From Acetobacter musti (lineage in GTDB: Bacteria; Pseudomonadota; Alphaproteobacteria; Acetobacterales; Acetobacteraceae), in assembly GCF_011516835.1 (NCBI RefSeq), contig NZ_WOTB01000006.1:62001-126000 (forward strand): a stretch of DNA of 64,000 nt, in the 5' to 3' direction. A program made the position numbers and the translations under genes. The notes under the pieces were generated by a model that searched no databases, was not told the origin of the DNA, and saw nothing but the letters and a program-made list of their open reading frames with translations. Shown here in pieces: positions 8,956 to 16,687 of this stretch. The stretch's first letter is position 1. The number at the start of each line of letters is the position of its first letter.

Positions 8956-10212
8956 ATGACCCGATTTGCTATGAAAACCCCGCTCAGTAATCGCAAAGCC
9001 GTCATCATCGCCATAGCGGCCTGTGTCCTGATCAGTTTTCTGCGCTGGCCCGAGCTTCTGCTCGACGCTCAGTTCTGGGGCGAGGACGGCTGGTACTGGT
9101 GGCCCGAAGCGCGTGCATTCGGTTTTAGCAGCCTCCTGCTGCCCCATACAGGATACTTCCAGACAGACGCCCGCATGGTCGCCCTGCTGGCCAGCCCGTT
9201 TCCCCTTTCCCGGGGACCAACACTCTTCGCGCTGGCCGCTCTGATATTTGACGTCATGCCAGCCGCCTTCCTCATCTCAGGCCGCTGCGCCAGTCTCTGT
9301 CCGTCGCTCCCGCTCCGTATATTCATCGGATTTCTCTGGTGCGCCATGCCCAACACATGGGAGGTCCACGGCAATCTTACGAACAGCCAGTGGCATCTCG
9401 CGGTCCTTTCTCTCCTCATTCTCATGTCCGCAACTCCCGCAACAAAAGCCGGACTGACGTTCGATACGGTCATGCTCGCACTCGGCTGCGTCAGCGGACC
9501 ATTCTGTATCTTCCTGGCGCCTGTCAGCGCAATCCTGGCATGGCGGCACCCCTCCGGCACCAGACTGGCAAGACTTGCCATCGTCATGGCGGGCGCGCTC
9601 ATCCAGATCAGCGCACTTTCCATGGGCGCGCGCAGCGCCATGCCCAGTCTTGGAGCGACGCCGATCAGTTTCATCAGACTGATGGCCGGACAGGTTTTCC
9701 TGGCTCCCCTCGTCGGGCACCGGCATCTGCCACAGTGGTACGCCACCGGACCATGGCGAAGCGGTCTTCTGCCCTGGATCGCAGCCCTCACCGGTTTCTG
9801 GCTGTGTATCGACGCCGCGCGGCGCTGGCCCGTCATCCGTCTGGCCGGACTGTTCACCCTTCTGACGCTGTGCGCCAGCCTGTCGCACCCGGTTCCCGGC
9901 GACGATGGCAGCCCCGTCTGGGTCAGCATGCGCAACCTTGACAGCAATATGCGCTATCTTTTTCTGCCGCTCGTCTTCTGGATGACAGTCCTCGCCGTAA
10001 CGACCTTCGCCGCACCACGCGGATGGGCAAAAGGCGTCGCCACCGGCGCCCTGCTGGTCAGCCTGTTCTCCGGTATCCCGAGAGACTGGCGCTTCCCGGC
10101 CGTTCCCGACCGTCATTTCTATGATATTGCCCGCGAATACGATAAAGCCCCGCCGGGAACCCGGTTCGTTATTCCGGTCCGTCCGGGCAGGCAGGCCGTT
10201 TACATAAAGTAA
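8956..10212 (+). CDS. Polytopic membrane protein, possible GT-C type glycosyltransferase
   Basis: A 418-residue hydrophobic protein with about ten predicted membrane segments. The first (AVIIAIAACVLISFL) is followed by an acidic loop QFWGEDGWYWWPEARAF. An early periplasmic loop with acidic residues after the first span is typical of GT-C fold sugar transferases, but no assigned family motif is seen, so this is inference. Later loops hold EVHGNLTNSQWHLAVL and DDGSPVWVSMRNLDSNMRYL. The start has AAGAAGAG upstream. It stands alone between the methyltransferase and the ribosomal operon; a role in surface glycan assembly is possible but unproven. Confidence 0.6.
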   Translation: MTRFAMKTPLSNRKAVIIAIAACVLISFLRWPELLLDAQFWGEDGWYWWPEARAFGFSSLLLPHTGYFQTDARMVALLASPFPLSRGPTLFALAALIFDVMPAAFLISGRCASLCPSLPLRIFIGFLWCAMPNTWEVHGNLTNSQWHLAVLSLLILMSATPATKAGLTFDTVMLALGCVSGPFCIFLAPVSAILAWRHPSGTRLARLAIVMAGALIQISALSMGARSAMPSLGATPISFIRLMAGQVFLAPLVGHRHLPQWYATGPWRSGLLPWIAALTGFWLCIDAARRWPVIRLAGLFTLLTLCASLSHPVPGDDGSPVWVSMRNLDSNMRYLFLPLVFWMTVLAVTTFAAPRGWAKGVATGALLVSLFSGIPRDWRFPAVPDRHFYDIAREYDKAPPGTRFVIPVRPGRQAVYIK

Positions 10213-10397
10213 AACCCATCCTCTGCTTGCTTTCCCGCTCCATTCGTGCTTGATGCCGCTTCTTCCCTGCCGGGCGCGCGGCATCGCTCCCGGCTATACC
10301 CGTCGCGCAACATGGTTCCGGCTCAGCCGCCAGAACAGCGCACCATCGCGGAACGGTCCGCAATGGTCTGGGTTGAAGCAATCCGGAGGGACACACA

Positions 10398-10868
10398 GTG
10401 CCACTGTACGAAACCGTGCTCATCGCACGTAACGATATCAACCAGCAGCAGGTTGAAGCCATCGCCGAAGGTATCAAAACGTACCTCGAAGGCGAGAACG
10501 GCTCCATCAAAAAGCAGGAATACTGGGGCCTTCGCTCCCTGGCATACCGCATCAAGAAGAACCGCAAGGGCCATTACATGCTCCTCGGTCTCGATGCGTC
10601 CGCGCCGGCCCTGAAGGAAGTCGAGCGTCAGCTCGCCCTGAACGAAGACGTGCTCCGCGTCCTCACTCTGCGCGTCGAGGAAATCGACGAGGCTCCGTCT
10701 CCGGTTCTGTCCCGCAAGGGCGATGACCGCGGCGACCGTGGCGATCGCGGCAACTTCCGTGGCCCGAAGCCGTCCGGCCGGTTCGAGAGCGGCCGTTCGC
10801 GCCGTTCCTATGACGACCGCGAGGAATATCGCGCTCGTGACGAAAACCCCGAGCCGAAAGCGGAGTAA
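10398..10868 (+). CDS. rpsF: 30S ribosomal protein S6
   Basis: Binds S18 and 16S rRNA in the platform of the small subunit. A GTG start is used, with GGAGGG eight bases upstream. [20 protein letters not shown] and [19 protein letters not shown] are the family core, ending around residue 100. The remaining ~50 residues form a charged tail with repeated Arg-Gly-Asp units ([14 protein letters not shown]) and an acidic end; many alphaproteobacterial S6 proteins carry such tails. It is the first gene of the rpsF-rpsR-rplI operon, six bases before rpsR. The sequence from 10213 to 10397 is the only leader space. Confidence 0.97.
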   Translation: MPLYETVLIARNDINQQQVEAIAEGIKTYLEGENGSIKKQEYWGLRSLAYRIKKNRKGHYMLLGLDASAPALKEVERQLALNEDVLRVLTLRVEEIDEAPSPVLSRKGDDRGDRGDRGNFRGPKPSGRFESGRSRRSYDDREEYRARDENPEPKAE

Positions 10869-10874
10869 GGTCAG

Positions 10875-11150
10875 ATGTCCGACACAACCGAAGTCAATCC
10901 AGCCGGCCGCCGCACCGCCGTCGGCGCGCGTCGTCCGTTCTACCGTCGTCGCAAGGCATGCCCGTTCTCCGGTCCCAACGCGCCGAAGATCGATTACAAG
11001 GACGTCCGTCTGCTCAGCCGGTTCCTGTCCGAGCGCGGCAAGATCGTCCCGAGCCGTATCACCGCGGTATCCGCGAAGAAGCAGCGCGAACTAGCCCAGG
11101 CCATCAAGCGCGCCCGTTTCCTCGCCCTGCTGCCCTACGTCGTAGGCTGA
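10875..11150 (+). CDS. rpsR: 30S ribosomal protein S18
   Basis: A 91-residue basic protein of the small subunit platform that forms a heterodimer with S6. The family signature is clear: [20 protein letters not shown], then [20 protein letters not shown] and [20 protein letters not shown]. It sits in the middle of the rpsF-rpsR-rplI operon, with 13 bases between it and rplI. Confidence 0.98.
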   Translation: MSDTTEVNPAGRRTAVGARRPFYRRRKACPFSGPNAPKIDYKDVRLLSRFLSERGKIVPSRITAVSAKKQRELAQAIKRARFLALLPYVVG

Positions 11151-11163
11151 GGAGAGGCATATC

Positions 11164-11748
11164 ATGGCTGCTACAGAAGTAATCCTCCTTCAGCGCGTTG
11201 AGCATCTGGGCCAGATGGGCGACCTCGTGAAGGTGAAACCGGGCTATGCCCGTAACTTCCTCCTGCCCCAGGGCAAGGCCATCCGCGCGAACGCCGCCAA
11301 CCGCGAGCGTTTCGAGCGTGAGCGCGCCCAGCTCGAGGCCACCAACATCAAGCGTCGCGAGGAGGCCGAGCGTCTCTCCGAGCGTATGGAAGGCCTCACC
11401 GTCGTCCTGATCCGTCAGGCCGGCGACGCAGGCAACCTCTACGGCTCGGTGTCCACCCGCGACATCGCCCTGGCCACCACGGAAGCCGGTCTGACCGTCA
11501 CCCGTAACCAGGTGTTCCTGCCGCACCCGATCAAGAGCCTGGGGCTGTACGACGTCCGCGTCGACCTGCACCCGGAAGTCTCGATCCATGTGCGCGTCAA
11601 CGTGGCCCGCTCGGCTGAAGAAGCCGAGCGTCAGGCCAAAGGCGAAGTCATCGGCACCGAAGAAGACGAATACGAGCTTCCCGTTCCCGACGACGCGGAA
11701 GACGCCGGGGCGGAAGCCACGGCCGAAGGCGAGACAGCCGCCGTCTGA
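11164..11748 (+). CDS. rplI: 50S ribosomal protein L9
   Basis: Binds 23S rRNA near the L1 stalk base. Residues 1-50 hold the family motif [20 protein letters not shown], then [15 protein letters not shown] long helix follows, then the C-terminal domain ([19 protein letters not shown]). A Glu/Asp/Ala-rich tail of about 40 residues extends beyond the usual ~150. GGAGAGG precedes the ATG. It closes the operon and is followed by a strong terminator. A decayed copy of its 3' half lies at 13521-13785. Confidence 0.98.
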   Translation: MAATEVILLQRVEHLGQMGDLVKVKPGYARNFLLPQGKAIRANAANRERFERERAQLEATNIKRREEAERLSERMEGLTVVLIRQAGDAGNLYGSVSTRDIALATTEAGLTVTRNQVFLPHPIKSLGLYDVRVDLHPEVSIHVRVNVARSAEEAERQAKGEVIGTEEDEYELPVPDDAEDAGAEATAEGETAAV

Positions 11749-11775
11749 CGGCAGCTTTCCTCCGCAAAGTTACAG

Positions 11776-11809
11776 AAAACCCCGGAAGAACACTTCCGGG
11801 GTTTTTTTA
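11776..11809 (+). terminator. Intrinsic terminator of the rpsF-rpsR-rplI operon
   Basis: AACCCCGGAAG pairs perfectly with CTTCCGGGGTT around a four-base loop (AACA), and the right arm runs into a T tract. It starts 28 bases after the rplI stop. Confidence 0.92.
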
Positions 11810-11815
11810 TTATCC

Positions 11816-11890
11816 GGCTTTCCTCCGGGACTTTGCCCCGAACCCCATAAAGGGGCGCGCCCCTTTGATCCCGATTTGTCAAATAACGGA
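11816..11890 (+). repeat. GC-rich hairpin repeat (family B), copy 2
   Basis: GGGACTTTGCCCCGAACCCC followed by the perfect palindrome AAAGGGGCGCGCCCCTTT, then GATCCCGATTTGTCAAAT. Same order of parts as the copies at 7371-7438 and 59432-59494. It lies just beyond the ribosomal terminator. Confidence 0.7.
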
Positions 11891-11992
11891 GCCTGTCATG
11901 CACAGCACGCTCCCGCGTGAGGCAGGATGGACCCCAGCTCTGAAACCCGCATAACCCGCGGTTCCCCGATAAAATCCGGGTACCGCACCCGG

Positions 11993-13441
11993 TTACCGCG
12001 CCAGCGCCAGCACGCCGTCCAGATCGATACTCCGCTCCAGCACCTCCGCGATCTCATCCAGCGCAGCATTCACCATGATCTCATGATCGACGGCATCGCT
12101 CCGCACTCCCATCTGCGCCATCAGCGCGGACCGAAACCCAGGCGCCCCCAGCAGTCCGTGACAATACGTCCCCATCACCCGCCCGTTCCCGCTGACCGCC
12201 CCGTCGCTCCGTCCGTCATCCAGCCGCGCAAACGGACGAACATCCCCACGCCACGTCTCTTTCCCCACATGAATTTCATAGCCCAAGAAATCCGCGCCCA
12301 GCGCCACACCGGAAACCCGCGTCAGCACCTTATGCCCCGCCAGCTCCGTATCAGTCTCCAGCAATCCCAGCCCCGCCATTTCCTCCGCATCACCCTCAAG
12401 CCCCTGCGGATCGGCAATCCGCCGCCCGAGCATCTGATAGCCGCCGCAAATCCCCAGTATCCGGCCACCCTGCCGGTAATGAGCCAGAATATCGACATCC
12501 CAGCCCTCCCGGCGCAAAAACTTCATGTCGGTAACAACAGCTTTCGAGCCCGGCAGGACAATCAGCGCCGCATCGGCCGGGATCGGCCGCCCCGGCGGCA
12601 CCATCGCCACCTCAATCTCAGCTTCATGCCGAAGCGGATCGAGATCGTCGAAATTCGCGATATGCGGCAGGACAGGACACGCCACAATCCGCCGCCGCTC
12701 CGATAAAACCGCATCCTTTTCCAGAACAACCGCATCCTCGGCCGGAAGCCGCCGCGCAGCCCCCATCCACGGCACAAGCCCCAGCCCCGTCCAGCCGGTC
12801 AGTTCCTCAATCGCCCGATACCCGTCCTGAAAAAGCGCTGCATCCCCACGAAATTTATTGATGATAAACCCACATATCTGCCGGCTGTCCTCCCCGGACA
12901 GCACCGCCTTCGTCCCGACCACCGACGCAATAACGCCGCCCCGGTCGATGTCTCCGACAAGGATCACCGGCACATCCGCCGCAAGCGCAAACCCCATATT
13001 GGCAATATCGCCATCCCGCAGATTGATCTCCGCCGGAGATCCCGCACCCTCCACGACAACAAGATCGGCATTGTCCCGCAAACGCCTGAAACTGCCGAGC
13101 ACCTCAGGCAAAAGCGAGCGTCTGTCCTCACGGAAACGGTCCGAATGCAGCATCCCGCACATCTGGCCATGCACGATCAGCTGCGACGACCTGTCACTCT
13201 GCGGCTTCAGCAATACCGGATTCATGTCCACAACCGGCTCAGCCCGCGCCGCCACAGCCTGAAGCGCCTGCGCCCGCCCGATCTCCCCGCCATCCGCCGT
13301 CACCGCCGCATTGTTCGACATGTTCTGAGGCTTGAACGGCGCCACCCGCAGCCCCCGGTTCGCAAACGCCCGGCACAGCCCGGCAACAAGAACCGACTTG
13401 CCAACATCAGAACCCGTGCCCTGAACCATGATCGCAACCAT
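11993..13441 (-). CDS. cobQ: Cobyric acid synthase CobQ
   Basis: Amidates four carboxyl groups of adenosylcobyrinic a,c-diamide using glutamine and ATP, in late cobalamin synthesis. The N-terminal half is a dethiobiotin-synthetase-like NTPase: MVQGTGSDVGKSVLVAGLCR (P-loop), PFKPQNMSNNAAVTADGGEI and LVVVEGAGSPAEINLRDGDI. The C-terminal half is a class I glutamine amidotransferase with GGRILGICGGYQMLGR (nucleophile Cys) and a late His in MGTYCHGLLGAPGFR. The ATG at 13441 (MVAIMVQG) fits the family; a GTG at 13450 has its purine run too close. It is the only cobalamin gene here, and no cobalamin riboswitch was recognised upstream. It runs opposite to rplI and lies between rplI and the rplI remnant. 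Confidence 0.96.
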   Translation of the reverse strand: MVAIMVQGTGSDVGKSVLVAGLCRAFANRGLRVAPFKPQNMSNNAAVTADGGEIGRAQALQAVAARAEPVVDMNPVLLKPQSDRSSQLIVHGQMCGMLHSDRFREDRRSLLPEVLGSFRRLRDNADLVVVEGAGSPAEINLRDGDIANMGFALAADVPVILVGDIDRGGVIASVVGTKAVLSGEDSRQICGFIINKFRGDAALFQDGYRAIEELTGWTGLGLVPWMGAARRLPAEDAVVLEKDAVLSERRRIVACPVLPHIANFDDLDPLRHEAEIEVAMVPPGRPIPADAALIVLPGSKAVVTDMKFLRREGWDVDILAHYRQGGRILGICGGYQMLGRRIADPQGLEGDAEEMAGLGLLETDTELAGHKVLTRVSGVALGADFLGYEIHVGKETWRGDVRPFARLDDGRSDGAVSGNGRVMGTYCHGLLGAPGFRSALMAQMGVRSDAVDHEIMVNAALDEIAEVLERSIDLDGVLALAR

Positions 13442-13520
13442 CGATCCCACATCTCCGTCTCATCGCGATGGCAGCTTTTTGTCTGCAATCTTCTTCCGCG
13501 GGTCTCCTGTGGACCCCACC

Positions 13521-13785
13521 AGGCTGTTCACCCTGATCCGCCAGCCGGGCGAAGCAGATAATGCCTGCGACCCAATGTCCACCCGCGACATCGCCCTGAC
13601 CATCACGAAAGCCGCCTCATCACCGTTCGGGACAGGAGTTCCTGCCACACCCGATCATAAGCCTGGGTCCGGATAACCTCCGCGCCGATCTGCACCCGGA
13701 AGTCCCGATCTGCATACGCGTGAACGTCGTTCACTCGGCTGAAGAAACCGGACGCCAGACCAAAGGCGAAACAGCCACCATCTGA
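13521..13785 (+). pseudogene. Decayed partial copy of rplI (3' half)
   Basis: The plus strand here aligns with the last ~350 bases of the intact rplI. The shared stretch GTCCACCCGCGACATCGCCC is identical, as are CTGCACCCGGAAGTC, CACTCGGCTGAAGAA-like sequence and CAAAGGCGAA. The offset between the copies is 2126 bases before and 2124 bases after the middle, so a net two-base change breaks the frame. Relative to rplI, 87 bases encoding the acidic tail are missing, exactly between two AAGGCGA repeats. Similarity continues past the stop (CTGCAAAGTAAAAAACC against CCGCAAAGTTACAGAAAACC), but the terminator hairpin is lost. There is no start or ribosome site. Confidence 0.85.
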
Positions 13786-13931
13786 CGCCATCTCACCTCT
13801 GCAAAGTAAAAAACCATCGCATCGTCATCAGCAGGGCAGGGGAGCCAGAGCAAGAACCAGGCATAATCGTTTGCCCCGGTGTCAGGAACCGGGACGTCTC
13901 TCAACCAGCCCGGATAACACCCTGCGAACCG

Positions 13932-15029
13932 TCAGGACCGCTGTACGGCAATCCTGGCTCCGACAGCATTCAGACAGGCAGAAATTTTCGTCCTTGACCA
14001 TTTCTGCAAAGGCATTTCGAGAAGTCTGTAACTCAGAGCAGACATCATTACGGTTACCACCGCCGCCAGGAAGGTTCCGGAATAAGGCCCCACCGCATGC
14101 AGAACACCGGATTTTCCGAGCCAGTAATAAACAGGGATATGCAGAAGATACACAGAGAAACTTATCGCTCCCAGAAAAACCATTGCCCGATTTCCGAAAA
14201 CAAAATCCCCAAATCTGCTTTCATATGACAGACACATCACAATGAACCCTGTCACCAGAACGCGCAGGATATTCCCATAAAATACCGAATACGATGGATC
14301 CAGCGCCCGGTTAAATGTGGTTCGTCCAAAAAGATCACCGTAATGATAGTTAAACAATATAACCAGTAACAACAAAAATCCCACACAACCAACAATGTTT
14401 ACCGAAAGGTTATTTAAATTTTTTAGTTTTCCGAATCTTAAAAATGAAAATAAAATCCCTGTTGAAAATATATGAAATTTTGATGTGAAAATAACTCCGG
14501 GGATATGCCGCATTGTCATAATCCCAAAACACGAAACGATAAAAAGAAACGAAAAACATATTATTTTATTTTCGAATCTATTGAACAGGAACCATATAAA
14601 TATAAAAACAAAATAGAACTGAAACTCAGGCCCTATGGACCAGAAAACGGAAGCGCTCCCGTTAAATGTTAATAATCTCACAAGCTGAACATCTGTAATA
14701 TTATAGATAAAATCATGATCAATTGTTTTATATATAAAAAACCCGCATAGAACTATTATATAATAAATAGGAACAATTCGCGCAATTCGCGCTGATATGT
14801 ATCTGGAAACCGTATGCCCGTTAAAAGGCTGCGCAAGATACAGTGTGCCCATCAGAAATCCGCTCAGCGCGAAAAAAATCAGCACACCATAATGACTGAC
14901 AGAAGGCGCAAGAAACGACGCACACCCGAATTCAGGCGCATGCCCCGACAGGACCATCAGCGCCGCGAGGCCACGCAAACCATCCAGAGCAGGCATATGT
15001 TTTCGCGTCGGAGAAAAACTGTCTGCCAT
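13932..15029 (-). CDS. Acyltransferase family 3 (OafA/YrhL-like) membrane protein
   Basis: A 365-residue polytopic membrane O-acyltransferase, probably modifying surface polysaccharide or lipid. Family marks are MPALDGLRGLAALMVLSGH at the N-terminus (with the conserved His) and YGVLIFFALSGFLMG. About ten spans follow, ending in LGAISFSVYLLHIPVYYWLG and ALSYRLLEMPLQKW. The gene is much richer in A and T (especially 14340-14790) than everything around it, with many Phe/Ile/Lys/Asn codons; this suggests recent transfer, as is common for surface-antigen genes. It is divergent from cfa. The acceptor molecule is unknown. Confidence 0.9.
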   Translation of the reverse strand: MADSFSPTRKHMPALDGLRGLAALMVLSGHAPEFGCASFLAPSVSHYGVLIFFALSGFLMGTLYLAQPFNGHTVSRYISARIARIVPIYYIIVLCGFFIYKTIDHDFIYNITDVQLVRLLTFNGSASVFWSIGPEFQFYFVFIFIWFLFNRFENKIICFSFLFIVSCFGIMTMRHIPGVIFTSKFHIFSTGILFSFLRFGKLKNLNNLSVNIVGCVGFLLLLVILFNYHYGDLFGRTTFNRALDPSYSVFYGNILRVLVTGFIVMCLSYESRFGDFVFGNRAMVFLGAISFSVYLLHIPVYYWLGKSGVLHAVGPYSGTFLAAVVTVMMSALSYRLLEMPLQKWSRTKISACLNAVGARIAVQRS

Positions 15030-15162
15030 AATTCACTCATCTTTTTTTAAAATGCCATTTCCCTTATGTCATCTTAACGACTGATCCGGAACCTTGTTTA
15101 CCGTCCGGTACCATGAAATATCCGGCGCAGATGAGTAAAGTATCGATGAGGAAAATAAAATT

Positions 15163-16377
15163 ATGAACAAGCCACTCGATTACATCCTCAGAAAGTTCAT
15201 CTCAGCCGGATCTCTGGACGTCACCTTCGCCAACGGAAAAACGTCACATTATCAGGGCACCACACCCGGCCCCCACGCCGCCATGCGTCTGACAACACCC
15301 GCCGCCGAGCGCAGCCTTCTCCTCAATCCCGGCCTCGGCTTCGGTGAATCCTGGATGGACGGCAGCATCACCCCCCTGAACTGCACCCTCTACGACCTGC
15401 TCCACGTCCTCATGCTCAACGCCATGAATCCAGCCGGCCATATCGGTGAATCTCTCGCCGCCGCCGCCCGCTATCTCCGCCGGAAAAAAATCCAGTTCAA
15501 CCCGGAATCCCGCTCCCGCAAAAACGTCGCCCACCATTACGATCTCGGCGAACCGCTCTACGATCTCTTCCTCGATAAAGACCGCCAGTATTCCTGCGCA
15601 TATTTCCGAACCGGCAATGAAACCCTCGACGAAGCCCAGGAAGCCAAGAAACACCACATCGCCGCCAAACTCCTGCTCAACCGGCCAGATCTTTCCGTCC
15701 TCGATATCGGCTGCGGCTGGGGCGGCATGGCGCTTACACTGGCAAAAGATTACGGCGCCACCGTCACCGGCGTCACTCTCTCCACCGAACAGCTCCGCAC
15801 CGCCCGCGCCCGCGCCGAAGCCGCCGCCCTCTCAGACCGCGTCCGCTTCGAACTGATGGATTACCGCCACGTCAGCACCCAATACGACCGCATCGTCTCC
15901 GTCGGCATGTTCGAACATGTCGGTATCGCCCATTACCGGACCTTCTTCGAAAAAATCCGCGACTGCCTCACCGAAGACGGCGTCGCCCTGATCCACTCCA
16001 TCGGCCGCAACGACGGCCCCGGAACCACCAACCCCTGGATCGACAAATACATCTTCCCCGGCGGTTACTCGCCCTGTCTCAGCGAAACCTTCGCCGCCAT
16101 CGAACCCACCGGCCTGTGGGTCACGGACTGCGAAATCCTCCGCCTCCATTACGCGAAAACCATCGCCATCTGGCGCGACCGCTTCGCAAAAAACCGCGAC
16201 AAAGCCAAAGCCCTCTACGACGAACGCTTCTGCCGCATGTTCGAGTTCTACCTCGCCGGCGCCGAACTCTCCTTCCGCGTCCAGGGCCACATGAACTTCC
16301 AGCTTCAGCTCACCCGCAGCCAGACCGCCGTCCCTCTGACCCGCGACTACATCACCGGGGCCGAAAACCGCGCCTGA
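15163..16377 (+). CDS. cfa: Cyclopropane-fatty-acyl-phospholipid synthase
   Basis: Transfers a methylene group from SAM to cis double bonds of membrane phospholipid acyl chains, usually in stationary phase or acid stress. It is 404 residues. The N-terminal lipid-binding region is followed by YSCAYFRTGNETLDEAQEAK, where the Cys matches the family's conserved position. The SAM motif is VLDIGCGWGGMALTLAKDYG, then GVTLSTEQL. Later come SVGMFEHVGIAHYRTFF and PWIDKYIFPGGYSPCLSE. A GAGGAAAAT purine run precedes the ATG. It stands alone; the 310-base gap that follows holds only an inverted repeat and repeat-like debris. Confidence 0.93.
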   Translation: MNKPLDYILRKFISAGSLDVTFANGKTSHYQGTTPGPHAAMRLTTPAAERSLLLNPGLGFGESWMDGSITPLNCTLYDLLHVLMLNAMNPAGHIGESLAAAARYLRRKKIQFNPESRSRKNVAHHYDLGEPLYDLFLDKDRQYSCAYFRTGNETLDEAQEAKKHHIAAKLLLNRPDLSVLDIGCGWGGMALTLAKDYGATVTGVTLSTEQLRTARARAEAAALSDRVRFELMDYRHVSTQYDRIVSVGMFEHVGIAHYRTFFEKIRDCLTEDGVALIHSIGRNDGPGTTNPWIDKYIFPGGYSPCLSETFAAIEPTGLWVTDCEILRLHYAKTIAIWRDRFAKNRDKAKALYDERFCRMFEFYLAGAELSFRVQGHMNFQLQLTRSQTAVPLTRDYITGAENRA

Positions 16378-16487
16378 CCCCGAACAGGCGAAACAGTTTT
16401 TCGGACCCTTATCCCGAAACCCATGAAGGATCGTGCTCCGAAATCAAAAAGAGACGCTCCCAAAAGGATCACCTGCGGACAGAAACC

Positions 16488-16507
16488 CCGCCGGAAAATT
16501 CCGGCGG
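16488..16507. repeat. Perfect inverted repeat after cfa
   Basis: CCGCCGGAA and TTCCGGCGG are separated by two bases (AA). There is no T run, so it is not a typical intrinsic terminator, although it could stall polymerase or stabilise the cfa transcript end. The rest of the gap 16378-16687 holds a weak match to repeat family B (CGGACCCTTATCCCGAAACC near 16402) and no gene. Confidence 0.5.
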
Positions 16508-16687
16508 ACCTCCCGTAAACCCGAAAAAAATCAGCTAAACGAAAGCTTATTTCAGCCAGGAAGCATCCCAGGCGCCGTATAACCGGCAGAACCAAATCCC
16601 CCGGCCTCTTACGCTGTCAGAACTCCGCCCTCTGCCGTGCCTTCCCCATCAATCCATTTCCCCACGGCAGCAAAAGCCCCGCCGCAG

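Noticed and set aside
13442-13520. Possible cobalamin riboswitch upstream of cobQ
   Set aside because: The leader is short and lacks the B12-box-like sequence; it runs into the rplI remnant.
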